The translations under genes were made by a program, and so were the position numbers. 64,000 bases of DNA from Aureivirga marina (lineage in GTDB: Bacteria; Bacteroidota; Bacteroidia; Flavobacteriales; Flavobacteriaceae), in NCBI RefSeq assembly GCF_015767265.1, contig NZ_JADPIB010000002.1, positions 495,786 to 559,785 of the forward strand, in the 5' to 3' direction. The notes below the pieces were generated by a model. That model did not search any database. It saw only the letters and a list, made by a program, of their open reading frames with translations, and was not told the DNA's origin. Below are positions 24,203 to 33,900 of this stretch, piece by piece. Positions within the stretch are counted from its first letter, which is position 1; the number at the start of each line of letters is the position of its first letter.

Positions 24203-27200
24203 TTAATTTGTCATATCTGAATTCGATCCAACTCCAATTTTAAATTTCTTACTAATTTCTTCAGATGAGGCATATTTCAATTCTTCATCTGTTAAATAAT
24301 CAGCATCTGTTAATTTATATCCTGGTGGTAAAAAGAATCCAGCTAATTTTTTCGTTTTTGTTGTTTCTCCCATTTCCATACAAGTAATTTTTTGTGTTCC
24401 ATTACTACCTGTACCTCCTTGATTTCCTCCTAAAATTAAATATTTTCCATCTTTTGTTTTTCCAACTAAAAATCCAACATGTCCTTTTTCTGAATTACTA
24501 TAATTCGTATAAACAGCAATTGCTCCATAAACCAATTTATCACCTTCAATTTTTTCCATCGGAGATTTTCTATAAGATTGAGAAGCTGCACTTTCAGTAC
24601 TTTTATAACTTGTTTGATTGATACACCAACTTACAAAACTAGAACACCAAGCCGTTTTATGACTAAAAGTAAAATTATTTATATCAGAATGATATCCTCT
24701 AATCATATATTTTAAAGGATTTTCAGATTCCATTTTTCCTTTAGATTTTATCGCCTCATTTACTGCAACATCAATCCATGGAGCTCGCTCAATCTCTCCA
24801 ATTACTGGAGCTCCTATTTCACAACCTGCCGTTTCAAAAACTTTAGAAGACTCTACAAAAGCTTTTCTTCTTTTAACATAAGATTCTTTATGAGTTGCTA
24901 CCAAAATAGAGACTCCATCTACTTCTCTAGAATCATTTAAATAATTTGAAATAATATGTAAACCTTTCATATACCAATATCCCATAGAAGAAATTGCTGC
25001 TCCACGTGGTTGTCCAACTTGATCTGGTGATTCTAATATATCTAATCCTAATATTTCTTTTGTGTATTTATTTACTTTTGAATAATTACTTTTCCCAGTT
25101 AATTGTATTAATCCACGACCTCTATATTTCCATCCATCTCCTTCAGCTGTATTTCCTAATTTATAACCTTTTCCTCTATTTTTATCTGCGTAAACTATGT
25201 TTGCAATTCCTTCTTGATCTGCACTTTGAACTCCACCATCACCCAATGCATTTAAATCCTTTCTTCCTAGTTCATCTACTTTACTTTTATTTTTTATAAA
25301 ATAACTAAATGGGCTTTTATATTTCTTTCCTCCTCCTGTATATTTTCCTGTTAATTTTTTTTCAACATCTCCTTTCACCCAAGTTCCATCTCTATATTCA
25401 AATCCTTTTAATCTTGTTGAAGAATAATTCAAACTCTCATTTTTAATTTTTAAAGTCGTTCCAACTTCTACCATAACTTGAGCAAAAAAATGAGCTTTAT
25501 TTAAACAAGAATTCATTCCAAAATCAATATAATTTTCATTAAACGCACTAACAATTCCTTGCAATTCGGAACTATTGGCTTTTGGAAATAATTTCTTTAA
25601 TTGAGATAAACTAATCTCAGAATCGCAATTACTACAACTTGTATTTCCTCTTTTAATTTCAGCAACCTCAGTTAATACAGGAACTTTTTGAACTTTTTCT
25701 GGCTCAATAGCAATTGGTAAAGCGTGTAATTTAGTGTGACAAACCAATTGTTTACTCAACATTTCTTTAATCTCAATTGGACTTTCAGATAATTCTGTTG
25801 GTATTTCAATTTCAATTTGTTTTGCTTCTGGATCTATATATTTTTTCACAAAAGTCTCAGAATATCCACTATCTAATTGTTTTAAAACTTCTTTATCATC
25901 TTTTTTGATTTTTTCATAGACAACAGCTGTATAATCCACATAATCTGTATCAGCATCTATTTCTGGAACAGTAAATGTTGTTTCAACAATTCCTTTTTTA
26001 GATATTTTCTTATTTTCAATTCGTTTTACTTCAACAGCTTTCACCATTTTATTTGTGGAAGAATCAAAACTTTCTGCACTTTCTTTACAAGTGACTTCTT
26101 CATAAATTACAATTGTGATTTCCTTTCCAACCATTCCAGTGGTATGAACCCAAATTGCGTGTGTTTTTCCACTTGAAGTACTTCCATAAGAAATATTCGA
26201 TTTACTCTCATCGCTAAAAACAACACTTTTTACTTTTTCTTGTTTCGTGATGAACAACCTTTCATTTGTATCTAAAACAACAAAATGCTGTATATTATCT
26301 TTCGTAATTACACTTGGTAATAAGTTTCCTTTCGTGTCTTTAATTTTATTTTCCTCTGCTAAATCAATAGATCTATTTTTTGTATCAAAAGACAATGTGT
26401 AAAATAATGGAACTTCTAAATTTGTCTTATCTGTATAAATACTTTCTATTTTTTCATTGTATTCCTTTGAAGTATTTATCATTATTTGTCCTTTCCCTTC
26501 ATCATCAAACATCGCTTGTTTTTTCTCTAAAAAATATTTTTTTTCTTCATCAGAAATAATTTCTTTCAAAGTTTTTCCTGGTGCTTGAATCCAAACATTT
26601 ATTGTTGCTCTTAACTTACTAACTCCTTTTAAATCAATAAAAGCATAACTCGATTCTTCAAAACCAGTCTGCCACCTTTTTCTTCCTGTACTATAAGCCC
26701 ACAAAGCTTTTTCAAAAACGATATGAACCGAATTAATTTCAAATGTTTTTTTCTTGGTTTCATCAACAGAATCTCCTCCTGTTAAGTAAGAAGTCAATGT
26801 ATATTTTCCTACTTTAAGAACAGAAATTGATCCATCATCATTTATTTTTATATTTCCTGCTGAAATATCTTCTGCTTTTGCTTCAAAAACTACTTTTTCA
26901 TTTTCCAAAAGTTTAGAAAAAACAGTTTGAACAGTTGGTTTAATAGAGCTTCCAACTGGAATATTTTTAGATATTCCACTAACATTAGTTACAGAGTTTT
27001 TTGCAACTGTGAAAATATAACAATCAGCCCCCCTAAACTGTTTTTTACCTTCTTTTGCTTTTCCATAAACTTCCAAAACATATTTACCATAAGGGTTCGA
27101 AATATTTGCTTCAGAAATTAAATCTGATATTTTTTTCTCAATATCTAAACTTATAGCTTTAAACTTTGTAATTTCAACACCATCTTTTTGCAAATACCAA

Positions 27201-28825
27201 TAAGCAACCTGCCCTGAAACATAATGTTCATTTACATTGGTAGATTTTTTATTTACTCGAACTTTAATTGAATCTGTCTTTCGTAAAACATTCGCACTAT
27301 CAGCAATTACACTTTTTATACTTAAATTATCAACAATCTTTACTTTCTTAGTATGTTTATTTAAAGGATTTTTTTTGTCAAAAACAGTTATTTCATAATT
27401 TCCTTTATTTGAAAAAGTTGCTTTTAATATATTTTCACTTGCTTCAAAATGATCTTTTTTAGCTACATAATTATCATACATTGTAAGTATTTGACCTAAA
27501 AGATTATTTTCTTTATTAAATAAAACAGTTCTTCCTTTTTCTGTAATTTCTGCAACTTCCCAAGAAAGTACATGAGATTCTTTAGTATCAATCAAGTATT
27601 TTGCTTCAAATTCCATCAAGACATTACTCAAACCATTATCTCCATGTAAAGTAATTAACTTTTCAATTTTATTTTTAAAATGATGTATTTCAATACTTGT
27701 TGAACTTAATCTTGAAGAACTACTTCTACCATACGGTTCTATTCTATATTTTCCTTCAGGTAAATTTTCAGTATCTAAAACAAATGTTTCTCCATAATGC
27801 AAATAATTTAAATATTGCTCATATTTCGAACCATTCAATTTATAAATCATCCAATGGATTAAATCTTGATTTTTATTATATCTTTCCTTTGCTGTAAGTG
27901 TTATTTTCTTTCCTTTTTCCTTTTTTTCTAATTTTATGATTCCTTTTCCTTTTACTTCTGTACAAATATCTTCTTCATTATCATATTTTGCTGAAACTCG
28001 ATCTACATATGGTTTGTTATTTTTTAATTTTTTCTTATCCAACATCGGATTTACCATATACAAATTTGGATTTCCAACAGTTCTTTCCTCCATAATTGCA
28101 CTCACCTCGCTTCCTTGCCCATGCATTCCAATTTCAACTGTTCCTCCACCTGTACTACAAGTTCCTTTAGAACAACTTAATAATGGTTTTTGTCCAGCTT
28201 TTTCAATATCAATATTCTCATAAAAATCAGCCCAAACAATATTTGGAACACAAGGTCCATTATTTTTCGGTTTACAACTTCCAAAATTAAAACTTGATTG
28301 ATCAACTTCTTTATTTGTAATTACTAATTTACTTTCAGCAATAACTACTTTTTTTGTTTTTGTAATTGCAATTGGCGGAATTGCATTTCCTTTTGAATTT
28401 GCAGCATTGGATTGATTACAGAAAAAAGTTGCTCCATCACAAACCAAATACCCAGTTTTTCCTCCTTTTTCAACACTTGCATCCACTGTTTCTTCAACAA
28501 CATTTGTTTTTGAAGTTGAAAACTCATAAAATCGTTTTGCAACAAACGTATTATCAATTGCAACATTAGTACTTTTTGATGTTGTATTCCAAAACCTATC
28601 CATTAATGAATTTGTTTCAGGTTCTACAGAAACTTCTTCTAAAATTTGTGTACAACAGTTTCCTCCAGAATTTGGAACAATCAATTTTTGCCCAATCTGT
28701 AAATGATCTTTTAAACCTAAATTATTTTTTTTTGCAAGCTCACGAGAACTAACATTATGTTTTTTAGAAACTGAATATTGTGATTCTCCACTCTTTACAG
28801 TATGTTCAAAATTCCAATCTGCCAT
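24203..28825 (-). CDS. T6SS effector: LysM, PAAR-like (DUF4280), GH19 glycosidase and CHAP-type amidase
   Basis: A 1540-residue specialised effector. Residues 1-52 form a LysM domain (SGESQYSVSKKHNVSSRELA, LQIGQKLIVP). About 122-236 is a DUF4280/PAAR-like tip with paired cysteines (YLVCDGATFFCNQ, CKPKNNGPCVPNIVW, CSKGTCSTGGGTVEIGMHG). A long middle part of beta-sandwich-like segments follows. About 1080-1290 is a GH19 chitinase/lysozyme domain (AHFFAQVMVEVGTT with the expected catalytic Glu, GWKYRGRGLIQLTGKSNY). About 1330-1490 is a TIGR02594/CHAP-like peptidase (AWCSSFVSWC, GHVGFLVG). It should cut both glycan and peptide bonds of prey peptidoglycan. It lies between a LysM helper gene and an immunity lipoprotein. 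Confidence 0.92.
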   Translation of the reverse strand: MADWNFEHTVKSGESQYSVSKKHNVSSRELAKKNNLGLKDHLQIGQKLIVPNSGGNCCTQILEEVSVEPETNSLMDRFWNTTSKSTNVAIDNTFVAKRFYEFSTSKTNVVEETVDASVEKGGKTGYLVCDGATFFCNQSNAANSKGNAIPPIAITKTKKVVIAESKLVITNKEVDQSSFNFGSCKPKNNGPCVPNIVWADFYENIDIEKAGQKPLLSCSKGTCSTGGGTVEIGMHGQGSEVSAIMEERTVGNPNLYMVNPMLDKKKLKNNKPYVDRVSAKYDNEEDICTEVKGKGIIKLEKKEKGKKITLTAKERYNKNQDLIHWMIYKLNGSKYEQYLNYLHYGETFVLDTENLPEGKYRIEPYGRSSSSRLSSTSIEIHHFKNKIEKLITLHGDNGLSNVLMEFEAKYLIDTKESHVLSWEVAEITEKGRTVLFNKENNLLGQILTMYDNYVAKKDHFEASENILKATFSNKGNYEITVFDKKNPLNKHTKKVKIVDNLSIKSVIADSANVLRKTDSIKVRVNKKSTNVNEHYVSGQVAYWYLQKDGVEITKFKAISLDIEKKISDLISEANISNPYGKYVLEVYGKAKEGKKQFRGADCYIFTVAKNSVTNVSGISKNIPVGSSIKPTVQTVFSKLLENEKVVFEAKAEDISAGNIKINDDGSISVLKVGKYTLTSYLTGGDSVDETKKKTFEINSVHIVFEKALWAYSTGRKRWQTGFEESSYAFIDLKGVSKLRATINVWIQAPGKTLKEIISDEEKKYFLEKKQAMFDDEGKGQIMINTSKEYNEKIESIYTDKTNLEVPLFYTLSFDTKNRSIDLAEENKIKDTKGNLLPSVITKDNIQHFVVLDTNERLFITKQEKVKSVVFSDESKSNISYGSTSSGKTHAIWVHTTGMVGKEITIVIYEEVTCKESAESFDSSTNKMVKAVEVKRIENKKISKKGIVETTFTVPEIDADTDYVDYTAVVYEKIKKDDKEVLKQLDSGYSETFVKKYIDPEAKQIEIEIPTELSESPIEIKEMLSKQLVCHTKLHALPIAIEPEKVQKVPVLTEVAEIKRGNTSCSNCDSEISLSQLKKLFPKANSSELQGIVSAFNENYIDFGMNSCLNKAHFFAQVMVEVGTTLKIKNESLNYSSTRLKGFEYRDGTWVKGDVEKKLTGKYTGGGKKYKSPFSYFIKNKSKVDELGRKDLNALGDGGVQSADQEGIANIVYADKNRGKGYKLGNTAEGDGWKYRGRGLIQLTGKSNYSKVNKYTKEILGLDILESPDQVGQPRGAAISSMGYWYMKGLHIISNYLNDSREVDGVSILVATHKESYVKRRKAFVESSKVFETAGCEIGAPVIGEIERAPWIDVAVNEAIKSKGKMESENPLKYMIRGYHSDINNFTFSHKTAWCSSFVSWCINQTSYKSTESAASQSYRKSPMEKIEGDKLVYGAIAVYTNYSNSEKGHVGFLVGKTKDGKYLILGGNQGGTGSNGTQKITCMEMGETTKTKKLAGFFLPPGYKLTDADYLTDEELKYASSEEISKKFKIGVGSNSDMTN

Positions 28826-28828
28826 TTT

Positions 28829-29905
28829 TTATACTAGTTTTAAAGAAGTTTTTTCGAAATAATTGAATAATTCTCCACAACTTATATTTAAATAAGTGTT
28901 TTTTTCAGAAAAAGAAACTGGATTGTTTGCTAGTTTCGTTTGTACATTTATATTTCCTTTCAGCGTATGCTCATTGATTAATTCTTTATCTGAATTATGT
29001 AAATGATATTTTAATTGTTTTAGATTTAATGGAGTAATATCTAAATCAGTTTCGTAGTTAATCCCTTTTTTTTCTTTATTTAAAAGAACTTCTCCTTTCG
29101 ATAAAAAACTTCCAATATTTTGTAAATACCAATAATATTTTGTCTCTTTTTCTATAGAAAAATCTCGATAAATAGGGAAAAATAAATTTTGTAAAATAGG
29201 ATGTGATTTTAAATACGATTCAAAAAGTAATTTGCTTTCTATTTTTGCTTTAATATCTTCTAAAAGTCGCATACAATATGGACTTTCATAAGTTTTTATA
29301 ATAATTTCAGTTCTTTTTTGAAATTCTTCTTTCCAAGTTTCAAAAAGTAAAATATCCAAATAATGACCAAAAAAATCTACTTTAATAAAAATTGGAAATA
29401 AAGCCATTTCAAATAAAGAAGCTACTTCCAGCATTTTATTTTTAAATTCAGAAGATGTTTCAATATCAACACATAAAATATGTCCATTTTTATCTTCTGT
29501 GATATAATTTAATTTTAAATTTTTAGCAACTGTAAAATCACTTACCTCTCCTTCTTTTGTAATTTCTATTCTTTGTGTCGCTTTAAATATTAATTCTTCA
29601 TCAAATTTTTTAAGTTGAATTTGCTGCCTTATTATTTCTTCTCCAAAAGATGGTTTTTTCTTTTGCTCTAAAATATTAGCAATATAAATTTGATCTTTTT
29701 TAATATCGTATTTTGGTAAATACAATTCTTCTTGCTCAGTTAAGTTATGAAGCACACTTATCTGATTTCCATTCGGACAATATCTATTATGGTATAAACA
29801 CAAATCTTTAACACTCTCAAAACCAAACCTCTTTCTTAAACTTTCTAAAGTATCTCCATTTTCAACATGATAAATATCTCCTTGATATAATAATGTTAAA
29901 AGCAT
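28829..29905 (-). CDS. LysM-containing protein, candidate adaptor for effector module 2
   Basis: A 358-residue protein between vgrG2 and the large effector, spaced 3 bp on each side, so strictly co-transcribed. A LysM-like motif spans about 10-65 (YQGDIYHVENGDTLESLRKRFG, EELYLPKYD). The rest is unrecognised and mostly helical, without a signal peptide. It occupies the same place as the TPR protein in module 1, which suggests a loading role for its own cargo. LysM domains at the start of T6SS cargo genes are frequent in Bacteroidota. The adaptor role is inferred from synteny only. Confidence 0.65.
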   Translation of the reverse strand: MLLTLLYQGDIYHVENGDTLESLRKRFGFESVKDLCLYHNRYCPNGNQISVLHNLTEQEELYLPKYDIKKDQIYIANILEQKKKPSFGEEIIRQQIQLKKFDEELIFKATQRIEITKEGEVSDFTVAKNLKLNYITEDKNGHILCVDIETSSEFKNKMLEVASLFEMALFPIFIKVDFFGHYLDILLFETWKEEFQKRTEIIIKTYESPYCMRLLEDIKAKIESKLLFESYLKSHPILQNLFFPIYRDFSIEKETKYYWYLQNIGSFLSKGEVLLNKEKKGINYETDLDITPLNLKQLKYHLHNSDKELINEHTLKGNINVQTKLANNPVSFSEKNTYLNISCGELFNYFEKTSLKLV

Positions 29906-29908
29906 ATT

Positions 29909-31714
29909 TTAAAATAATTTAATTTTTTCTCCACTTTGAGAAACGATTTGCTTTTTACTTGTTAATTCCATGTTTTCTTTTGTACTATCTACAGCAACTT
30001 TTTCAGCAGTTTCACTTACATTTTTCGCTACACGATCAAACACATTTGTCGCTCTTTGTTTAATATCCGTTGCAGAAACATTATATGTATCTCCTGCATA
30101 TGTACTTATATTTTCTCCTGCTCCTGTACTTATATTTTCTGAAGCATTAGAATTTATATTTCTTGCGTTATTTGTAATTGATTCTTCTGCTGTTAGAGAA
30201 ATATTTTTTGCTTTTAATTCAATATTTTCATTTGCAGAAATCAATATAGAATCATTTGCTGTATCTATAAAAACTCTATTATTTTTTCTATCCGTAATCG
30301 TTATATTTTCTGCATTTGAAGTATCATCAAATTGAATGGTATGACCGCTTTTTGTAATTATTGTTTTAATATTATTTTTAATTCCTCCTCCTGCTCCAGA
30401 AACTCCTGTAAACATACTTCCCATTACAAACGGTCGAGAAGGATCATTATATTCAAATCCAATCATCACTTGATCTCCAACTTCTGGAATAAAAACATGT
30501 CCTCTATTTTGTTCTACATAATTACTCACGCCAGAATCCAGGCTCATCACACGAATCCAACTAGTTTTCATTTCTCCAGTCTGCCATTGGAATTTCACTT
30601 GAATTCTTCCTTTTCCTTTTGGATCATCATTACTTAAAACGGTTGCTATTTGTGTTTCTGCTTGTGAAAATTCATAATCTAAAACTGGTAATTTTTTAAT
30701 TGTTGAAGGAACAGCTTCAAAATTATTTTCATATTTTCCTGAACCTGTTGCTCTATGTTTAATTCTTGTAATAAAATATTCACCGTGTGTTTTTTCTTCA
30801 AAATTATTTTCTTTTAATAAAGCAGAACTAACTTTAACCACAGAACCTAAACCGATTCCTTGTTTGTGACTTGTAGCGTGTAATCTATGTAAATTTGATG
30901 AAATTGTATTTTGTTTCCCAACCAATAATTCATCCATTTGACTTTTGTCTGGAAGTGGTGGAATCGTCATAGTATGAGAACGAAAAGAAAATAATTTATC
31001 CGAAGATGTAAAAGCATTATATCCTAATTCATTTAAACCTTCTGAAGTATTTAAGGAAGGCGAAATACTTTCTTGATCTGCTAAAGAATTATAACCATAT
31101 TCTTGGAAATTATTATGTTTTGCTTCGATAGAAATTTCAATATTAGAAGCATCTTTTCCATATTCTAATGAAATTGTAGATGTTTTTTGAGGTTTTCCAA
31201 AAACCAATTTTACACCATCGTAATAAAAACCTTCATGATATGTTCCAGACATTCTTCTTAAAAAATCAAAATGTGATTCTTTATATTGAGATTGATATTC
31301 AATAGAAGCATTATATTCTGTATCTACTTTTACTTTTAATCCAACAGAATCTGAAATATCTTCCACAATTTTTTTCAATGGAGTATCTAACCAAGATTGA
31401 TTATGAGAGCTATTTTCTAACAATATAGTATCTGAAAATCCACTAACCACAATATGACCATGATGACCATATTCATGTGTAAGACGAACTTCTGTTACTT
31501 TTCCAATAAACTCTTTTTCTCCAAAACCAAGAACAACAGAAGAACCTAACCAACGTTTGGACTTATCCAAAGTGTGTGATCCTTGTGTTTCTATTGCATC
31601 ATGATCTAAAATAATTCGAAAAAAGTGATGTTCATTTAAAGATTGTTCTAAAATAATATCTTCAAAGTGGGAAATTTTATTCCCATCAATACTAAGGTTA
31701 ATTATTGGTTTCAA
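29909..31714 (-). CDS. vgrG: VgrG spike protein 2 (TssI)
   Basis: Second spike protein, 601 residues, closely related to VgrG1 along the gp27-like and OB-fold parts (MKPIINLSIDGNKISHFEDI, SHFDFLRRMSGTYHEGFYYD, TSWIRVMSLDSGVSNYVEQN, DPSRPFVMGSMFTGVSG). The two diverge after about residue 455: here the C-terminal needle contains repeats of ENISTGAG/ENISTYAG type (NASENISTGAGENISTYAG) and lacks the VgrG1 tail. The tail divergence fits recognition of different PAAR-type cargo: the DUF4280 effector here, the PAAR-RHS pair in module 1. It lies 112 bp after hcp2. Confidence 0.95.
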   Translation of the reverse strand: MKPIINLSIDGNKISHFEDIILEQSLNEHHFFRIILDHDAIETQGSHTLDKSKRWLGSSVVLGFGEKEFIGKVTEVRLTHEYGHHGHIVVSGFSDTILLENSSHNQSWLDTPLKKIVEDISDSVGLKVKVDTEYNASIEYQSQYKESHFDFLRRMSGTYHEGFYYDGVKLVFGKPQKTSTISLEYGKDASNIEISIEAKHNNFQEYGYNSLADQESISPSLNTSEGLNELGYNAFTSSDKLFSFRSHTMTIPPLPDKSQMDELLVGKQNTISSNLHRLHATSHKQGIGLGSVVKVSSALLKENNFEEKTHGEYFITRIKHRATGSGKYENNFEAVPSTIKKLPVLDYEFSQAETQIATVLSNDDPKGKGRIQVKFQWQTGEMKTSWIRVMSLDSGVSNYVEQNRGHVFIPEVGDQVMIGFEYNDPSRPFVMGSMFTGVSGAGGGIKNNIKTIITKSGHTIQFDDTSNAENITITDRKNNRVFIDTANDSILISANENIELKAKNISLTAEESITNNARNINSNASENISTGAGENISTYAGDTYNVSATDIKQRATNVFDRVAKNVSETAEKVAVDSTKENMELTSKKQIVSQSGEKIKLF

Positions 31715-31785
31715 AGAAAGCAGTTTTTTGAGATAGTTAATAAAAAGATAAGAAAGCTTATTTCCTAAAAAACAAGCAAAAAAAT

Positions 31786-31812
31786 AGGAGTAAACGATAA
31801 CTTACTCCTATT
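31786..31812 (-). terminator. Hairpin between hcp2 and vgrG2
   Basis: TAGGAGTAA pairs with TTACTCCTA, followed on the minus strand by a T run. Same place as the hairpin after hcp1 but with a shorter stem. It probably sets a high Hcp to VgrG ratio. Confidence 0.65.
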
Positions 31813-31826
31813 TTATTTTATAAAAA

Positions 31827-32225
31827 TTAAGCCGTTGGCCAACGATTTTCAATCGCAGCATTTCCAACAGTCATTTCTTCTGCTGAGAAAGTAATTCTAA
31901 TTTTCATTGGTGTCTCTCCTTTTACATCTAAAGTTTCTCTGTAATATACGATGTAAGCATTTTTGAAGATAATTTCTTTCATTTTAGAATCTTCATCTGT
32001 CTTTTTATAAATAACTTTTCCTTCTGTCATTTTAAATTGACTGTTTAACATCGCTTCTAAAACTGAAGTGTCTTCTGTTGATTCGATTTCTACAGTAATA
32101 CGTCCTCCATAAACTCCAGATGCTGGTTTTCCTTTTTTATCAGTATCTCTACTGAATTCGTAGTTTGAGTATAAAACGTCAAAATTTTTACCTCCTAGTT
32201 CCAATGATGCTCTAAATGAACCCAT
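31827..32225 (-). CDS. tssD: T6SS tube protein Hcp (TssD), copy 2
   Basis: Second inner-tube protein of 132 residues. It differs from copy 1 at five positions: Glu for Ala in ESTADT, Lys for Ser in DVSGE, Ile for Val in KIRVT, Thr for Ser in EEMSV, and Thr for Val in RWPVA. All lie in the C-terminal 60%, and the first 70 residues are identical. Such near-identity implies recent duplication or gene conversion and suggests both can build the same tube. It follows tssC by about 310 bp that contain a strong terminator and the duplicated hcp leader. Confidence 0.95.
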   Translation of the reverse strand: MGSFRASLELGGKNFDVLYSNYEFSRDTDKKGKPASGVYGGRITVEIESTEDTSVLEAMLNSQFKMTEGKVIYKKTDEDSKMKEIIFKNAYIVYYRETLDVKGETPMKIRITFSAEEMTVGNAAIENRWPTA

Positions 32226-32380
32226 AATTTTTTAAATTTTTAAAGTGAATAATAATTGATTTTACTCGCTTCTTGACTAGTATTGAAGCAACGTTTTTTT
32301 GAGAATTAAATCGTCTAGTTAAAAGAATAAAGCGGACGCTATTTAGGTAGTATTTTATTACTGTAAAATCCTTTACAAAA

Positions 32381-32435
32381 CCTATGACCTTTTATTTTTT
32401 AAGAAAGAGAAAGATTATAAATTGTCATAAAAACA
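32381..32435 (-). repeat. Conserved 54-nt block upstream of hcp2
   Basis: Counterpart of 22330-22384, at nearly the same distance from the hcp start. Candidate promoter or operator of the hcp-vgrG modules. Confidence 0.7.
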
Positions 32436-32473
32436 AGTCTAATATAAAGATTTATTTTAATTATAAAAAGAAA

Positions 32474-32514
32474 AAGTGTTAAAAATATATGTAAAACATA
32501 TATTTTTAACACTT
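32474..32514 (-). terminator. Strong terminator after tssC
   Basis: A perfect 18-bp stem (32474-32491 with 32497-32514) with a 5-nt loop, then a T-rich run on the minus strand, 25 bp after the tssC stop. It insulates the sheath genes from the hcp2 module. Confidence 0.85.
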
Positions 32515-32538
32515 AAGTAAACTAAACTTTATATAAAT

Positions 32539-33900
32539 TTATTGTTGTTTATATTCGCTGTGCCATTCCGTAGCTTCTGGTCCTTCCCCTTTGTATCCGT
32601 CTAATTGAATCACGAAACTTTTCGCTGGGAAATAAGGTGTAATATGAATATCTAAAAGAACACGATCTTTTTGATTTGGATCTTGTTCAATTTTTAAAAT
32701 TCTAAATTTTTCAATTAATCCAGATGGTCCTTGAATTCCATCTAAGAATTTTACGATTTGGCTACGTAAATCTGCTTCCGTACGAGTCGTCCAGTTTTCA
32801 AATGCTTTACGATTTAAGAAATCAAATAAAACTTTTGTAATATGGTCAAATACTCTAACTACAGAATATGTTTGTAATCCTAAGTTGTCTCCGTTAAATA
32901 AAGTTTTAGCAGAGAATGCCATCACTTTACTATATTCGTTTACCATTGGAATTAATCCCATTTTTTCTAACTCTGAAATTTCGCTTTTCTTTAAATCAAA
33001 GCGAACACTTTCCACTTCATTAATTCCTCCAAATTTCTTTCCTGCTACTACTTGAGACATTAAAGTTCCGTAAATTTTCCCTGCTAATGCAGAAGACCCA
33101 GGAACGTAAAGATTTTCTTCTTCACCAATTACTTCGTCTTTTTTACGACCTAATAACCAGTTACAAGTCATCATTGTATTTGACTTAAAGATATCTCCTC
33201 CAGTATGGTTTGCATTGTAGAAAATATCAACTACATCATCCACTGATTCTAAATCTTGGAAATCTGTAATTAAAGTTGCTTTGTTATCGTGTGCAATTTT
33301 AGACCATTTTTCTAAAACAGCATTTGAACCTAAATAACCAGGAATATTGATAATAGAATAGTTATTTCTTAAATCTAATCTATCGAAATTTTGTTTTATC
33401 TCGCTAGAAATATGATTAATAAATAAAGGATTATCTAAGTCTTTTAGTTGTTCAATATCCGCATTTACAATCGTGATATTCTTAACTTTATCAGATTCTG
33501 TATTTTTATAAAATAAAGCAACAGAACGATAAGATCTTTCTAATTCACTTGTTGATTTTAAAGCAGATTTTAAGTTTTGGTGAAGTGTTTTTTCTGCAAT
33601 ATCAGCTTGCTCTAAAGCAATCTCACGCATTGCATCTGCTTCTTTTCCACTGTTCAATAAATCAATCCAAACATTTAAACGGTTTGATAAACTTTTACGT
33701 TTATTTTCCCATTGTGCATCGTTTAAAAATATATTTCTACGAGCTTTACGGTCTGGATTTAAATTTGAAAATTCATCTACAATATTCTCTAAAAAAGAGA
33801 ATCCTCCAAATTCTGCTAAAACATTAACTGCTTCAGCTTTATTCATTTCAGGTGTTCCCTGAGTTGTAACATTTTTTTGTTCTTGCGTTGCTACAGACAT
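32539..33900 (-). CDS. tssC: T6SS contractile sheath large subunit TssC
   Basis: Forms the contractile sheath with TssB; contraction pushes the Hcp tube out. The 453 residues match Bacteroidota TssC: a Thr/Gln-rich N-terminus, FGGFSFLENIVDEFSN, the helical region NRLNVWIDLLNSG, SIINIPGYLGSNAVLEKW, VARVFDHI-like helix SVVRVFDHITKVLFDFLNRK, and the C-terminal handshake domain region VLLDIHITPYFPAKSFVIQLDG. It sits downstream of tssB on the minus strand, but separated by 395 bp, an unusually long gap for these partner genes. Confidence 0.93.
   Translation of the reverse strand: MSVATQEQKNVTTQGTPEMNKAEAVNVLAEFGGFSFLENIVDEFSNLNPDRKARRNIFLNDAQWENKRKSLSNRLNVWIDLLNSGKEADAMREIALEQADIAEKTLHQNLKSALKSTSELERSYRSVALFYKNTESDKVKNITIVNADIEQLKDLDNPLFINHISSEIKQNFDRLDLRNNYSIINIPGYLGSNAVLEKWSKIAHDNKATLITDFQDLESVDDVVDIFYNANHTGGDIFKSNTMMTCNWLLGRKKDEVIGEEENLYVPGSSALAGKIYGTLMSQVVAGKKFGGINEVESVRFDLKKSEISELEKMGLIPMVNEYSKVMAFSAKTLFNGDNLGLQTYSVVRVFDHITKVLFDFLNRKAFENWTTRTEADLRSQIVKFLDGIQGPSGLIEKFRILKIEQDPNQKDRVLLDIHITPYFPAKSFVIQLDGYKGEGPEATEWHSEYKQQ

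Larger units (their letters stand above)
32226..32538 (-). promoter_or_regulatory. hcp2 upstream region: conserved leader and tssC terminator
   Basis: This gap of 313 bp has no gene. It carries the leader stem GCTTC/GAAGC (32268-32272 with 32285-32289), the 54-nt block at 32381-32435 shared with hcp1, and a long terminator after tssC. The G to A change in the stem relative to hcp1 turns a G-T pair into A-T, so pairing is kept. Confidence 0.65.
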
